Shown here: piece by piece, positions 11,301-22,863 of the stretch
How the letters are laid out: each line of letters opens with the position of its first letter
How positions within the stretch are numbered: position 1 is the stretch's first letter
NCBI GenBank assembly: GCA_963580285.1
Contig: OY757017.1
Location: forward strand, 15,698,538 to 15,762,537
Direction: 5' to 3'
Length of the DNA: 64,000 bases
Source: Lucinisca nassula
Lineage: Eukaryota > Mollusca > Bivalvia > Lucinida > Lucinidae
Notes under the pieces: generated by a model
What the model was told of the DNA's origin: nothing
Seen by the model: the letters and a program-made list of their open reading frames with translations, nothing else
The model's database searches: none
Position numbers and translations under genes: made by a program

Positions 11301-13600
11301 TGAGTGAGTATGTGAGTGAGAGATCGACTGAGTGAGTGAATAAAAGTCAGTGAGTGAGTGAGTCAGTGGGTTAATGAATCTCTTGACTGAAAGAGCGCAT
11401 GACAAACATTATATCATAAAATATCAACAAACATGTACAAAAATATATATGGACAGGAGAGATTGTCTATTCAAATGTTAGTTTCCGCATAACATTTACT
11501 CGATTTATGTTTTGATCTTATTTATGGTCAAGATGATCTTCCAACGCACAGCCGTTTGAAGAAAATAACACCTTAATGTGTGTTTTGTGAGTGGGAGAGA
11601 CCAATGAATACGACAGCATATTTTAAAACAAATAAAGACTATTACATTATCTGATGTATGTAGCAATTTGAACGCCTTACACATGTGTCATACTATCGTT
11701 ATCAATTCCTTATCGAATTGCATGTTTTTATCATGATGTTATGTAAATGATTGAATTAGTGAAAAATATGAATGCGCGAGTGAGTGAGAATTGGTGCGTA
11801 GGACACATGACTGAATGAGTGCGTGGCAAATATGTCTTCATTGAATCAACGAATATCATCTTTATCTGATGTTTGTAGCACTGTCAACACATTCCTAGTG
11901 CGACACATAATATATCTAGAAGAGTATGACAAATCTTATTCTTGATATGTGAATACTGGAAAGAGTTAGTAAGTGAATGGGTGATTGAGAGAACAATGAG
12001 AATTTGTGAGTTGGAGCTTGACTGACTGAGTTCGTGAAAAGCCTGTCTCAATGGAACAAAGCGTATTTAATCGAATGTGTGTAGCACTGTGGACACTTTT
12101 CCAATGCGCACATAATCTATTCAGTATCGTTTGACGTGTTGTATTCATAAAATATCATGTATCATGTAAAGTGGGAACGATAGATTTATAGAGTGAGTGA
12201 GAGTGGGTGAGTGGGGAACTTGGCTGAATGAGTTCGTGACAAAATGTCTACATTGAAACTAAGAATATCATCTTTATCTGATGTATGTAGCACTGGGAAC
12301 ACTTTCCCAGTCCGCCACATTATATAACCGGTAGGGTAAGGCAAGTATTATCTATGCTATGTAAATGTTTGAATGAGGATGTAAGTGAATGCAAACAAAG
12401 TTTATTTCTTCGGATGTGTGTAGCACTGTGCATAGTTCAAACGTACTAATCTATTTAGTACAGTTTGACGTGTTTTATACATACAATATCATGTAAAAAC
12501 TTTGAGTTAGTGAATCACAGAGTCTTTTAGACAGTGAGTGTGCCATTTAGTGGTGGAAGCAAGCGGAGTACTTAATTGAGATTTGTGTTGCAAGCATATG
12601 TATGTGATCATGGGACAAGAACGAAAGAAATAATTTCTATTTATTCTTATGATGTGTGTTGCATTGTAAACACCCTTTAAATATGCCACATTATCTAGCC
12701 TGTATCGCATGATTTGTTTGAGTCATTGATAAAATGAGAATACATGAATCAGAACGTGACTAACCGAATGCGTGAGTATGTGAGTGAGTGAGTAAAAGAG
12801 TCAGTGAGTGAGAGAGTGAGTTATTTTGAGAGGGTGAGTGTAGCTCTTGACTGAAAGAACGCATGACAAGCATGTTTTCCTAAATAATCTACAAACGTAC
12901 TAAATATATATATATATGGACTGGAGAGGTTTTCTATCCAAATGTTAGTTTCCGCATATCTTTTAAGCGATTCCATGTTTTTAATTGTATTTATAGTAAA
13001 GATGATCTTCCCGTGTACAGCCGTTTGAAGAAAATAGCACCTAGGTGTATGTGTGTGTATTTTGTTTGTGAGTGAGAGAGAGAGGAATGAATGCGAGGCC
13101 AGCAAACAAATACTGTTTCTTTAGCTGATGTAAGTAGCAATTTGAACGCCTTACAAATGTGTCAAATTATCGTTTTCAATACCTTATCGTATTGCATGTT
13201 TTATTCATGGTGTTATGAATATGATTGAATTTGTGAAAACATGTATGAGTGAGTGAGAGTGGGTGAGTGAGACACTTGACTGAATGAGTGCGTGGCAAAT
13301 ATGTCTCCACTGAAACAAAGAATATCATCTTTATTTGAGGTTTGAAGCATTGTGTACACTTTCCTTGTGCGACACGTAATATATCCAGAAGCGTATTCTT
13401 GATATGTGAATACTTGTGAGTAGTTGAGGTCGAAGAACCAAAGCGTTAATCCAAAATCATTAATTCATAGACAATTGGCAAATATTAATGTTCAGACCAA
13501 CAGACATGGACCCCAGAAGAGTGTAATCCAGAGTAAATGAGTTATTGAGAGAGCGATGCGAATGAGTGAGTGGGCGCTTGTCTGACTGAGTGGGTGTTAA
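5386..13600 (+). repeat. Sat-G: hierarchical GAGT-rich satellite array
   Basis: A long-period array. The marker TTTCCGCATAAC recurs with its GCATAAC at about 6800, 7650, 9304, 10631, 11487, 12954 and, past an interruption, 15892. Spacings are about 850 bp or longer variants of 1.3-1.65 kb. Each higher-order unit is itself made of diverged subunits of roughly 200-300 bp: a conserved segment with GATGTGTGTAGCACTGTG(G/A)ACAC followed by degenerate (GAGT)n DNA. Minus-strand reading frames across the array share one peptide because the DNA is repeated. No promoter, splice or start evidence supports a gene. Confidence 0.9.
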
Positions 13601-14299
13601 ATAAGTTGAATAGTTAGATCCTTTTGAAGCAAAGAATACACCAAATAAACGAAAATAGCAGACTCGGTTTGATTGAGTCTGTTCATGACCAGTACTGAAA
13701 TGTGCAACACCGGCCACGCCCTCTAGCACCGGCTTAAGCAAAACTCTATTTTCAAAATGATTCTAAATGAACCCAATGATCCCAACGGACCAGAAAATAT
13801 AATCTATTATCTGCACTATGATGGATGTACGGGGAGACTTTTTACGGCCGCCACACGGCACAGCACCTGCTGCAGTGAAGATAAATAAGTTCTGAATAGT
13901 TAGAATCTTTGGAAGCAAAGAATACACCAAATAAACGAAAATAGCAGACTCGGTTTTATTGAGTCTATTCATGACCAGTACTGAAATGTGCAACACCGGC
14001 CACGCCTTCTAGCACCGGCTTAAGCAGAACTTTATTTCAAAATGATTCTAAATGAACCCAATGATCCCAACGAACCAGAAAATATAATCTGCACTATGAT
14101 GGGTGTACGGGGAGACTTTTTACGGCCGCCACACGGCACAGCACCAGCTTCAGTGAAGATAAAAAAGTGCTGAAAAGCTAGATCCTTTGGAAGCAAAGAA
14201 TACACCAAATAAACGAAAATAGCAGACTCGGTTTTATTGAGTCTGTTCATGACCAGTACTGAAATGTGCAATACCGGCCGCGCCTTCTAGCACCGGCTT
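13601..14299. repeat. 285-bp repeat, two full and one partial tandem copy inside Sat-G
   Basis: Units begin near 13603, 13893 and 14168 (GAATAGTTAGA or close variants, then GGAAGCAAAGAATACACC) and include TGTACGGGGAGACTTTTTAC and CCGCCACACGGCACAGCACC. Sat-G sequence lies directly on both sides, so this is an insertion into the satellite. An inverted fragment of the same unit is at 24967-25038. Minus-strand frames of 77-93 codons recur in the copies; I recognise no protein family in them. Confidence 0.85.
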
Positions 14300-16577
14300 A
14301 GTAAGCCTGTTTCAGTGGAAACAAAGCTAATTTCGTCAGATATGTGCAGCACTGTGGACACTTTTCCAAAGCGCACATAATCTATTCAGTGTCGTTTGAC
14401 GTGTTGCGTTTATGTAAGAGGGAATGAGAGATTTAAAGAGGGGGTTACAGTGGGTGAGTGGGGTACTTGACTGAATGAGTACGTGACAACTATGTCTTCA
14501 CTGAAACAAAGAATAACATCTTTATGAGATGTGTGTAGCACTGTGAACACTTTCCCAGTGCGCCTTATTACATAACCAGTAGGGTATGAAACGTATTATT
14601 CACGATATGTAAATGAGTGAGTAAGTGAATGATTGATTGAGAAACCGTTGGAATTGAGTGAGTAGGAGCTTGACTGACTGAGTGCGTGGTAAGCCTGTCT
14701 TAATGGAAACAAAGCTTATTTCTTCGGATGTGTTTAGCACTGTGGACACTTTTCCAATGCGCCATGTCGTTTCACGTGTTAATTCATACAATATCATGTA
14801 ATAACTTTGAGTTAGTAATTCTATTAGACAAAAAGCGTGTCAATAAAGGGTGGAAGCAAGCGGAGCACTTAACTGAGAAGTGCGTGGCAAGCATATGTAT
14901 GTACTGAGGCGTAAAATGAAAAACCGAAATTCTATTTATTCATATGATGTGTGTTGCATTGTGGACACCCTTCACAAAATGCCAAAATATCTAGCCAGTA
15001 TCGCATGATTTGCTTGAGTCATTGATAAAATGAGAATGCATGAAATAGTAAATGAGAGATTTAAAGAGGGGGTGAGAGTGGGTGAGTGGGGTACTTGACT
15101 GAATGAGTACGCGACAACTATGTCTTCACTGAAACAAAAAATAACATCTATATCTGATGTGTGTAGCACTGTGAACACTTTCCCAGTGCGCCTTTTTATA
15201 TAACCAGCAGGGCATGAAAAGTATTATTAACGATATGTAAATGCTTGAATGAGTGAGTAAGTGAATGATTGATTGAGAAACCGTTGGGATTTAGTGAGTA
15301 GGAGCTTGACTGACTGAGTGCTTGGTAAGCCTGTCTTAATGGAAACAAAGCTTATTTCTTCGGATGTGTGTAGCACTGTGGACACTTTTCCGATGCGCCA
15401 TGTCGTTTCACGTGTTTATTCATACAATATCATGTAACAACTTTGAGTTAGTAATTCTATTAGACAAAAAGCGTGTCAATAAAGGGTGGAAGCAAGCGGA
15501 GCACTTAACTGAGGAGTGCCTGGCAAACATATGTATGTGCTGAAGGGTAAAATGAAAGAACGAAATTCTACTTATTCATATGATGTGTGTTTCATTGTGG
15601 ACACCCTTCAAAAATGCCAAATTATCTAGCCAGTATCGCATGATTTGTTTGAGTCATTGACAATATGAGAATACATGAAAGAGTAAATGACTAACCGAAT
15701 AAGTAAGTGAGTGAGTATGTGAGTGAGTGAACGAGTGAGTGAATAAAAGTCCGTGAGTGAGTGAGTTAGTTGGTGAGTGAATCTCTTGACTGAGCGCATG
15801 ACAAAAATAATTCATAAAATATCAACAAACATGTACAAAAAATATATACGAGTATGGAGAGGAGAGGTTTTCTATCCAAATGTTAGTTTCCGCATAACTT
15901 TAACGCGATTTATGTTTTTTTTTTTTTTTGTTTTGATTTATGGTCAAGATGATCTTCCCACGCAAATCCGTTTGAAGAAAATAACACCTAGATGTGTGTT
16001 TTTTGTGAGTGGGAGAGATCAATGAATACGAGGTCAGTATGCTTTAAAACAAACAAAGACTATTGCTTTATCTGATGTACGTAGCAATTTGAACGCATTC
16101 CAAATGTTATCAATTCCTTATCGTATTGCAAGTTTTATTCATGATGATATGTAAATGATTGAATTAGTGAAAAATATGAATGAGAGAGTGAGAAAGAAAT
16201 GGTGAGTGGGACACTTGTCTGATTGAGTGCGTGGCAAATATGTCTTCATTGAATCAAAGAATATCATCTTTATCTGATGTTTGTAGCACTGTCAACACAT
16301 TCCTAGCGCGACACATAATATATCCAGAAGAGCATGGCAAATCTTATACTTGATATGTGAATACTGGAAAGAGTGAGAAAGTGAATGAGTGATTGAGAGA
16401 CCAATGAGAATGTGTGAGGTGGAACTTGACTGACTGAGTGCGTGAAAAGCTTGTCTCAATGGAACAAAGCTTATTGCATCGAATGTGTGTAGCACTATGG
16501 ACACTTTTCCAATGCGCACATAATCTATTCAGTATCGTTTGACGTGTTGTATTCATAAAATATCATGTATCATGTAT
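14300..16577 (+). repeat. Sat-G satellite, continued
   Basis: Same conserved segments and GAGT-rich spacers as 5386-13600. Two closely similar half-units lie at 14600-14960 and 15220-15600. The marker GCATAAC is at 15892. A T-run is at 15917-15929. Confidence 0.9.
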
Positions 16578-16797
16578 CAGAATTGTTACTGGTGACACGT
16601 CAAATGACATTCATAATCCAGGACCTGTGATGTTGGAACTTAGTCCCTAGCTCTAACCTAAGAGGTAAATTTAGCTACACAATCATCAGCACCTTCAGCT
16701 ATCGAAATAATCGAATCGGGAAGGGCATTCCAATCTCTAATGGTTCTGGGGAAGAACGACTCTTTATAGATGTCAGTTCTTTCAGTAAGGGTCTGAA
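16578..16797 (-). pseudogene. 5'-truncated LINE 3' end (CR1/Jockey-type) inside Sat-G
   Basis: On the minus strand this encodes the C-terminus of a non-LTR retrotransposon ORF2: a TDIYKESFFPRTIRDWNALP-like segment, then a short tail and stop, followed by a 3' UTR with GTCATTTGACGTGTCACC. The same 3' end occurs at 48.76-49.0 kb. Satellite flanks rejoin if the piece is removed (compare 12150-12190), so it is a truncated insertion. It retains no catalytic domain. Confidence 0.75.
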
Positions 16798-17190
16798 AGA
16801 GGGAACGATAGATTTATAGAGTGAGTGAGAGTGGATGAGTGTGGCACTTGACTGAATGAGTACGTGACAAAATGTCTTCACTGAAACTAAGAATATCATC
16901 TTTATCTGATGTATGTAGCACTGTGAACACTTTCCCAGTCTGTCACATTATATAACCGCAAGGGTAAGGCAAGTATTATTCATGATACATAAATATTTGA
17001 ATGAGTAAGTAAGTGAACGAGTGATTAAGAGACCGGTGCGATTGAGTGAGTGGGAGCTTGACTTACTTAGTGTATGGTAAGCCTGTCCTAATACAAACAA
17101 AGTTTACTTCTTCGGATGTGTGTAGCACTGTGGATAGTACAAACGCACTAATCTATTCAGTATAGTTTGACGTTTTAATACATACAATAA
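16798..17190 (+). repeat. Sat-G satellite, distal end
   Basis: The last recognisable Sat-G segment, with GATGTATGTAGCACTGTGAA at about 16907 and GATGTGTGTAGCACTGTGGA at about 17116. The array stops where a Rep-P element begins. Confidence 0.85.
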
Positions 17191-17192
17191 CA

Positions 17193-17712
17193 GGTCTGGG
17201 CCCATCGGAGTCTAACTGCTGTTATTCTTTTGCTCCAGCAGTTCAGTGGTTTCTTGCTGTCGAGTCCTCACCGTTGTGTCATTTCTGTGGTTCTTTGATT
17301 ATTTGTGTTCACTGAGATGTTGCACTGATGAGTTAGGAGGCCTTTATGCGGACTGAACAAATTATTTGTCTCAATCGCGACGGAAGTAAGGGCGAGGATT
17401 GTGGCCACGTAAAATCGATTTAAGCCCCCAAGTGGAAATCTTTCCACTGACCGTTCCAAGGCGGTTCTTCTGTGGTGGTTTATTTATGTCGTTGTTTGTT
17501 ACTTACTGTGTTTATCACTTGTGTTTTTTTTTTATTTTGGATTGCCATATGGCCATTTTGTGGGAAAGTAACTGTCCTTATGGCCTTCCTTTGTTTAGGT
17601 TTCCATTATGGTCTGGTCGCTTCATGTTTGTGTTTCTTTCCCTTTGGTGTTTTTGATGGGTGGAGTAAGTTAATTGTATCGATTCCTGATCTTTGTTTTA
17701 CTTCTATTTAGC
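17193..17712 (+). mobile_element. Rep-P repeat, long copy (probable retroelement 3' end)
   Basis: Begins GGGCCCATCGGAGTCTAACT, contains CGCGACGGAAGTAAGGGCGA and ends TTGTATCGATTCCTGATC...ACTTCTATTT. Other copies are at 22041-22570, 22864-22912, 27318-27406, 36205-36545, 36728-37128 and 57223-57549. All keep the same 3' end but differ in 5' extent. In the 22-kb copy it directly follows Penelope-like coding sequence. I infer that it is the 3' region or pLTR of a PLE. The two overlapping plus-strand frames here are unlikely to be genes. Confidence 0.75.
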
Positions 17713-17917
17713 ATCACCAACTTACGCTGGTTGACTGATTTCTCGATATTAATTTAATATAATTCGCTATTATTCTACATAATACAGGGCTTTCAAAAGT
17801 TCGCAGCCTCAGCGTTGTAATCTGTAACGAAGCTACGTGCGTTGTATCGAAATATCAAGAAGAGCATCAGGCACCAACCAACATTACCTTGAATTAGATC
17901 TCTCTAATTCTCAGCCT

Positions 17918-19120
17918 TTACGTTGGAACCGTCATGGAATCTGAGGCCTGACCCACAGGCGTGCAATTAAAGAGGGAAGCAAAGTTGCCAACCGTGATTG
18001 GGTTAACTACCATGCATGCAGTCTCTCGTATAACATCCATGTTGTACCCAGTCTTTTTTTATCGAAGAATGATTTTACGAAATTGGGTGCTGAAGTCATT
18101 GCGGTTATATATTTTTTTCTGAATTTATATAATAAGTCACCATAAAATTCGGGTTCCGATAGACCTAGTTGCAGAAGAGATATTGAATTTTGAAATTAAA
18201 TCAGAATGGCGTCTATAAAATTTTGAAAAGGCTTTGCGTAGTTTATGGAACCGATAACCCTGATTAAGAAGTTTAGCCGTTAATAATTTATTACGAGTGT
18301 TTAAGTCAGTTACATGACTACACACTATAGCAAATCGAATTAACTGCGAAATATAAACGCCATAGGCTGGTGCACGAGGAACATCACCATCCAAAAAAGG
18401 AAAATTTACAATCTCAAAATCAAAGTCATCACGTTTATCATAAATTTTGCACGAAACAAACCCATCTACAATAGATATATGAAAATCTAAAAAACGGGGC
18501 CTCGGTATCAGAAGAATTTGCTTTATTTAACTGAAGTTCTGGGGGTAAATCTGACTGATCAACCCATCGAAATAGGTATTATGAATATGTAATAAATCAT
18601 CTCAATATCTAGAAGTGTAGCTAAAAGCTTCAATAATTTCAGATTGGTTATCAATGGAAAGCGACAACATGAAGTCTCTTACTAAACAATACAAGAACAG
18701 ATCAGCCACAAGAGGTGCGCAATTCGTACCCATTGGAGTACCCACAATTTGTCTAAATAACTTAGTACCGAATCTAATATAAATATTATCAAGTAGAAAG
18801 GTGAGGGTATCACACACTTTCTGACATGAACAAAATGTGTAATTCTTATGCTCTTTAGAAGTGAAAAATGCATTTCTGACATTACATGCAAGATAGAGGG
18901 AATCTTTTCTGTGAAAAGCCCATTCAATTAAATCATTAAGCTTTTCTTTTATAAGATTATGAGGAAGTTTAGTGTAAAGAGTGGAAAAATCGTAAGTAGA
19001 CAGACTTGAAGCACGAAAATGTCTGGCTTTCAATTTATTTAAAACCTCATTCGAATTTTTTATAGACCAAAACAGATTTCTTCCTGAAGACATTCTGTAT
19101 CATTTATACCGAACACATTT
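17918..19120 (-). pseudogene. Penelope-like element reverse transcriptase, degraded
   Basis: From high to low coordinates the minus strand encodes a STYDFSTLYTKLPHNLIKEK segment, then QIVGTPMGTNCAPLVADLF, the RYxDD catalytic region, a GVYISQLIRFA segment, a GYNMDVIRETACMVVNPITV segment, and a stop at 17918-17920. This order matches the C-terminal two-thirds of PLE reverse transcriptases. Breaks: a TGA at 18602-18604 falls at the x of RYxDD, the frame shifts twice between about 18500 and 18560, and stops lie between 18060 and 18137. The N-terminal part is missing; similarity fades above 19120. I see no GIY-YIG endonuclease, which in most PLEs sits at the C-terminal end. The copy is dead. Rep-P lies 200 bp downstream in opposite orientation. 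Confidence 0.9.
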
Positions 19121-19603
19121 TCAGTCTCAGCTATGCAAATACTACATTTTGATTCAAATGCACAAAACATGTCAAGTTACAATTATTTACACTACCGTTC
19201 ATAAACTTGGTAAGTCTTCGTCAAATCTGTTAAGTATTTAGCCAAATAATATTTGCACTGTATGAATTTCTGTCGTGTTTTTTATTACAACGCACGTGGC
19301 TCAAGTCCCTGTGTTAGAATTTTGCGACCAGAAAGTCTTTAAAATTGGTCATCTCACCCACTGAAGCCAGTATGAATTTAATACATAGGAAGTTGAAGCG
19401 TTATATATCAAGATAGCGAGTAGTGATAACACGAATTGGCCAAATAAATAAAAATGTAGCCGTGTTTTGGCTTAGTTTCCAAATGCTCCTATGTTATGAT
19501 ACAGAATGTTTTGCCATTATATAAGCACACCCGTGCGTCGAGTGCTTTTTACATCTCCAAAATGGCTACTTTTCAGATTAAAATCCGTGATGATTTTCTT
19601 ATT
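19121..19603. other. Unassigned spacer
   Basis: No feature recognised apart from AT-rich sequence between the PLE pseudogene and a Fold-A copy. Confidence 0.4.
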
Positions 19604-19770
19604 TATACTGCAAGCATAGGTTGTGCGTGCTCGTTAGAACCGCCGCATTGAAATCGTTTTGGAAAGTAAAATGATGTATACCCAAGTAAACCCCATTTTT
19701 TCTATATAAAGTGGGGTTTAAGGGATGAGGGTGTTCATTTCACGGACTTGTTCACGTGATGCCCATGTTT
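19604..19770. mobile_element. Fold-A MITE, one arm
   Basis: GTGCTCGTTAGAACCGCCGC followed by the outer Fold-A block (TGTATACCC-AGTAAACCCCA, TATATAAAGTGGGGTTTA). The opposite inner arm is degraded. Confidence 0.7.
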
Positions 19771-20409
19771 TTCCTTGTCTTATCCATCTGCTGTACTCCA
19801 TAAATCCATTTTCTACTTCTACTTACGAGTCAGTGTCGTCAGATATAATATAATACGGAGAAATCGAGAATTCCTTTTTTTTCATTGTTTCTTTTATTCG
19901 TGACTTTCAATGTAGTCAGTGACGTCACTACGTTTTTTTGATATGAACAGAGCAGAATTTACTGATCTTACGGCAAATAACAAACAACAAAAAAAGCTAC
20001 GTCACTGGCATTTATATGTCGGTGGGTTGTACATGTATCAACAATGCCCACAGAAAAGAAATGGTAGTGGGGCAACCAAAGCAGGCGAGGCATACGCATC
20101 TAGCGTCCATTGTGAGCTACGTCAGCCATTTTGCGGTGAGTGGTACTTTATCATATTCTTTCTTTTTGGCTGGTTTGTGTCGCAAATTTCGAAATATTTG
20201 GTTTTCACGTCGAAACTGATAAATCAGAAAAGTCAACCTTTTTATTCGGGTGTGTCACTGTTTTGCGCCGCTTTACCTAATTCTGCAATTCTTCCATGTC
20301 CACGTGGAATATATATCTATTATATGTCCGCTTAGTAGCTTCAAGTCATTATGACGCTTCGGTCGTCCCTCGGAGATGTAAAATTAGTACCGTGCCCGAT
20401 TGTGCTGGG
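19771..20409 (+). other. Region with an unrecognised 138-codon reading frame
   Basis: An ATG-initiated frame runs 19919-20335. I recognise no domain. Residues about 75-100 are hydrophobic and could be a membrane segment, but composition looks like translated non-coding DNA. A GCGGTGAGT donor-like site is at about 20134. A real gene is possible but not supported. Confidence 0.15.
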
Positions 20410-20423
20410 CACACATGGTTCCA

Positions 20424-20720
20424 CCGCCCCGCCCATCTGTGCTTGGAGAAATAGTTTTTGGCTGCACGATACTTCCACGGAGTGCTGATACCGACCGCAC
20501 ATGAGTACTGGTAATCCGCTTAGAACGTCTAAGCCTGCCCAGGAAAATTGCTGCGAGTCGGCCCGTCCATGCTTATAAACCCAATTGGTTTCATTGGGCG
20601 GCAGGAATTGAGATGTCATCCAATCTCAACGTCGGGTAAAAGTCCCACAAAATTGGAAGCAACGCCTCCAACATGACCTAAATAGTGTTGACGGGGACGT
20701 TAAACGTCAAATCAAACAAA
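20424..20720 (+). mobile_element. SINE-A copy with perfect 14-bp TSD
   Basis: CACACATGGTTCCA occurs at 20410-20423 and 20721-20734, bounding a 297-bp body that starts CCGCCCCGCCCATC and ends GACGTTAAACGTCAAATC plus CAAA-type tail. The family has conserved internal pieces (GAGTACTGGTAA, CTTAGA...TCTAAG, AAAAGTCCCACAAAATTGGA). I see no tRNA, 5S or 7SL head. Frames crossing it on the minus strand are repeat artefacts. Confidence 0.88.
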
Positions 20721-20734
20721 CACACATGGTTCCA

Positions 20735-21777
20735 AGGATCCTCGAGTTAAGATATATTAACCTGCTCGTATCACTGAGTGAGGGAGCAGCAGCCATCTCA
20801 AACACCACCCCAGTTGCCGCCTCGAATGCCTGGAAACAATAACGCACATCTAACAAATAGGGCTTACAGGTACGATGTACCAAAATGCGACCCCTGTCCC
20901 TTAAAACACTGTCTGACCTTCCCCATGTATATAACAGGCTGGTCCGCACATGTGATAGCGACCGTAAAGCTATTCAGCCCAACTGATCAATAGATAACTG
21001 AAAACTGCTTGAATCCATAAACATCTCAAATTTATGCTAACACGACTGAGCAATACGGAACTTAATTCCATGCTCAGAGTAACTGAGCAATACGTTATCA
21101 AATCTGTGCTCATCAGAATAAGCAACAGGCGATTCCGATCAGACTACGCAAATGCGCAAACCGACCAGTCATCGACTACTTTACCACAGTTCTATTTCAG
21201 GCAAAGCTTTTAAATAACAGTCCACAAATAAAGCTCATAAATAACAGCTCATATTTAGTTATCCAACACACATAATGATGAAAACTTTGCGAAAATGTTT
21301 CATCGCACAATATTTTGAGTAAATACTACACCACGCAATAAATATTAAGTCGGTCTGTAAATGAGCCAACCTACATTGTTTGCTTAAATGTTAAAGTGTG
21401 CTACTTTCGTATTTGGTAGCCGAAACGTTAGAACTGATGTCGCGACGCCGATGACGTCACTTACGTCGTGTCGCCCGTTCCAACGCGTGACCTACATATG
21501 CCAAAACTAGCCAATCTCAATGTTAAATTATCTCTAATACGGTGCGTGCAATAAAATACATTGCTTATGACAATGCATGACATACCTATGTACCAACAAA
21601 GGCCTTTAATCGCGACTGAACAGCGTTACAATGTAGCACCCACAACATTTTAATCATTACTTATGCCATGAACATGCTTGGAGCACTAAGAAACAATCAA
21701 TACTAGCTCACCAGGCTCTGCAGTCTACACTGCTAGCCTTGATTGCCACACAAAGGTTTGGAATCTTCCCGCCTGTT
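20735..21777. other. Unassigned spacer
   Basis: No recognised element. Short overlapping frames on both strands at 20707-20993 are not recognised. Confidence 0.35.
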
Positions 21778-21920
21778 TAAGAGTTTACGTCCCATCAACA
21801 ACAAAAGTCATATAGAGACGGGACCTCAGTTAAAGAACTCAACCGATAGTCTAGAGAAGCCTGGGATCGAACCCACGACCCTTGGTTTATGAAGCTAATA
21901 GCTCAACCAATACAGTGCAG
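21778..21920 (-). mobile_element. tRNA-derived SINE fragment
   Basis: Minus strand: a GGTTGAGCTATTAG A-box-like stretch, GTGGGTTCGATCCCAGGC (B box complement at 21861-21876), and a GATGGGACGTAAACTC tail at the low-coordinate end. The tail resembles the GACGTTAAAC motif of the other SINEs here. Confidence 0.6.
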
Positions 21921-21932
21921 AAGCTTCATAAA

Positions 21933-22020
21933 CTATTCTTCGATATTAAAAAGATTGGATACAACATAAATGTTATACGACAGACTGCATGCATGGTAGT
22001 TAACCCAATCACGGTTGCCA
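21933..22020 (+). pseudogene. Penelope-like element C-terminal scrap
   Basis: The plus strand encodes KKIGYNINVIRQTACMVVNP and then ITVA. This is the same C-terminal segment as in the minus-strand PLE at 17.9-18.06 kb. Rep-P follows about 20 bp later in the same orientation. Everything upstream of this PLE is missing, so this is a 5'-truncated or rearranged copy. Confidence 0.8.
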
Positions 22021-22040
22021 GAACCTGTTCTGTCTCTGGT

Positions 22041-22570
22041 TTGGTTGGGCCCATCGGAGGCTAACTGTTGGTTTTCTTTTGCTCCAGCATTCAGTGGTTT
22101 CTTGCTGTCGAGTCCTCACGGTTGTTTCACCTCTGTGGTTGATTGACTTTTGTGTTCACGGAGATATCGCACTGATGAGTTAGGAGGTCTTCATGCGGAC
22201 TGAACAATTTATTTGTATTAATCGCGACGGAAGTAAGGGCGAGGATTGTGGCCACGTATAATCGATTTAAGCCCCCCACCCCACCCCACACACACCAGTG
22301 GAATTCGTTTCACTGACCGTTTCCAGGCGGTTCTTCTGTCGCGGTTTATTTTTGGTATGGTTTGTCTTTGCGTGTTTGTGTCGCTTATATTATTTTATTT
22401 TGGATAGCCAATAGACCATTTTGTGGGAAAGTAACTGTCCTTAATGCTTTCCGCTATTGATGTTTCCATTAGGGTCTGTTGTTTCATGTTTGTGTTTCTT
22501 TCCCTTTGGTGTCTCTGATGGGATCTGTGGGTTAATTGCATAGATTCCTGATCATTGCCTTCACTTCTAT
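22041..22570 (+). mobile_element. Rep-P repeat, long copy joined to PLE coding end
   Basis: Starts GGGCCCATCGGAGGCTAACT and ends ATCATTGCCTTCACTTCTATT, closely matching 17193-17712. It lies immediately downstream of the plus-strand PLE scrap, the main evidence that Rep-P is a PLE 3' region. Confidence 0.8.
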
Positions 22571-22863
22571 TTTTTAAAAATAGTCAAACATAACAAAGCA
22601 TATTCATACAACGGAACAATAAGAATATAGTAAGTGTACTTAGCAATGAACTCGACATTCTAATGTTGTAGCCCTCTGATATCAATTGTCTGATATCTAA
22701 TGGCTGCTGCTAATTTGGGATAGTCAGTACGATTATTAATAATAAAAATCATGCAAACACGAATTAAGTGAACTAACTATGGATACAGGCCAAAATTACA
22801 GTCATGCAGCGAGTTCGAATAAATTTTCAGAAAACAGGGTTCCCATCAAAGAAAACTTTTCAA

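Noticed and set aside
5386..13600. CRISPR array or coding minisatellite
   Set aside because: Repeats are long, diverged and hierarchical with GAGT-rich DNA; there is no repeat-spacer pattern, and the reading frames follow the repeat.
13460..14271. Tandem gene family on the minus strand
   Set aside because: The three similar frames are translations of the 285-bp tandem repeat; no domain or gene signals.
17311..17350. Hammerhead ribozyme in Rep-P (CTGATGAG in ...GCACTGATGAGTTAGG...)
   Set aside because: No GAAA at the needed place (GAAC only), no stem II and no matching stem I; the same is true of the copy at 22.16 kb.
19919..20335. Host gene encoding a 138-residue membrane protein
   Set aside because: No recognised domain, ordinary non-coding composition, no supporting splice structure; kept only as a low-confidence note.
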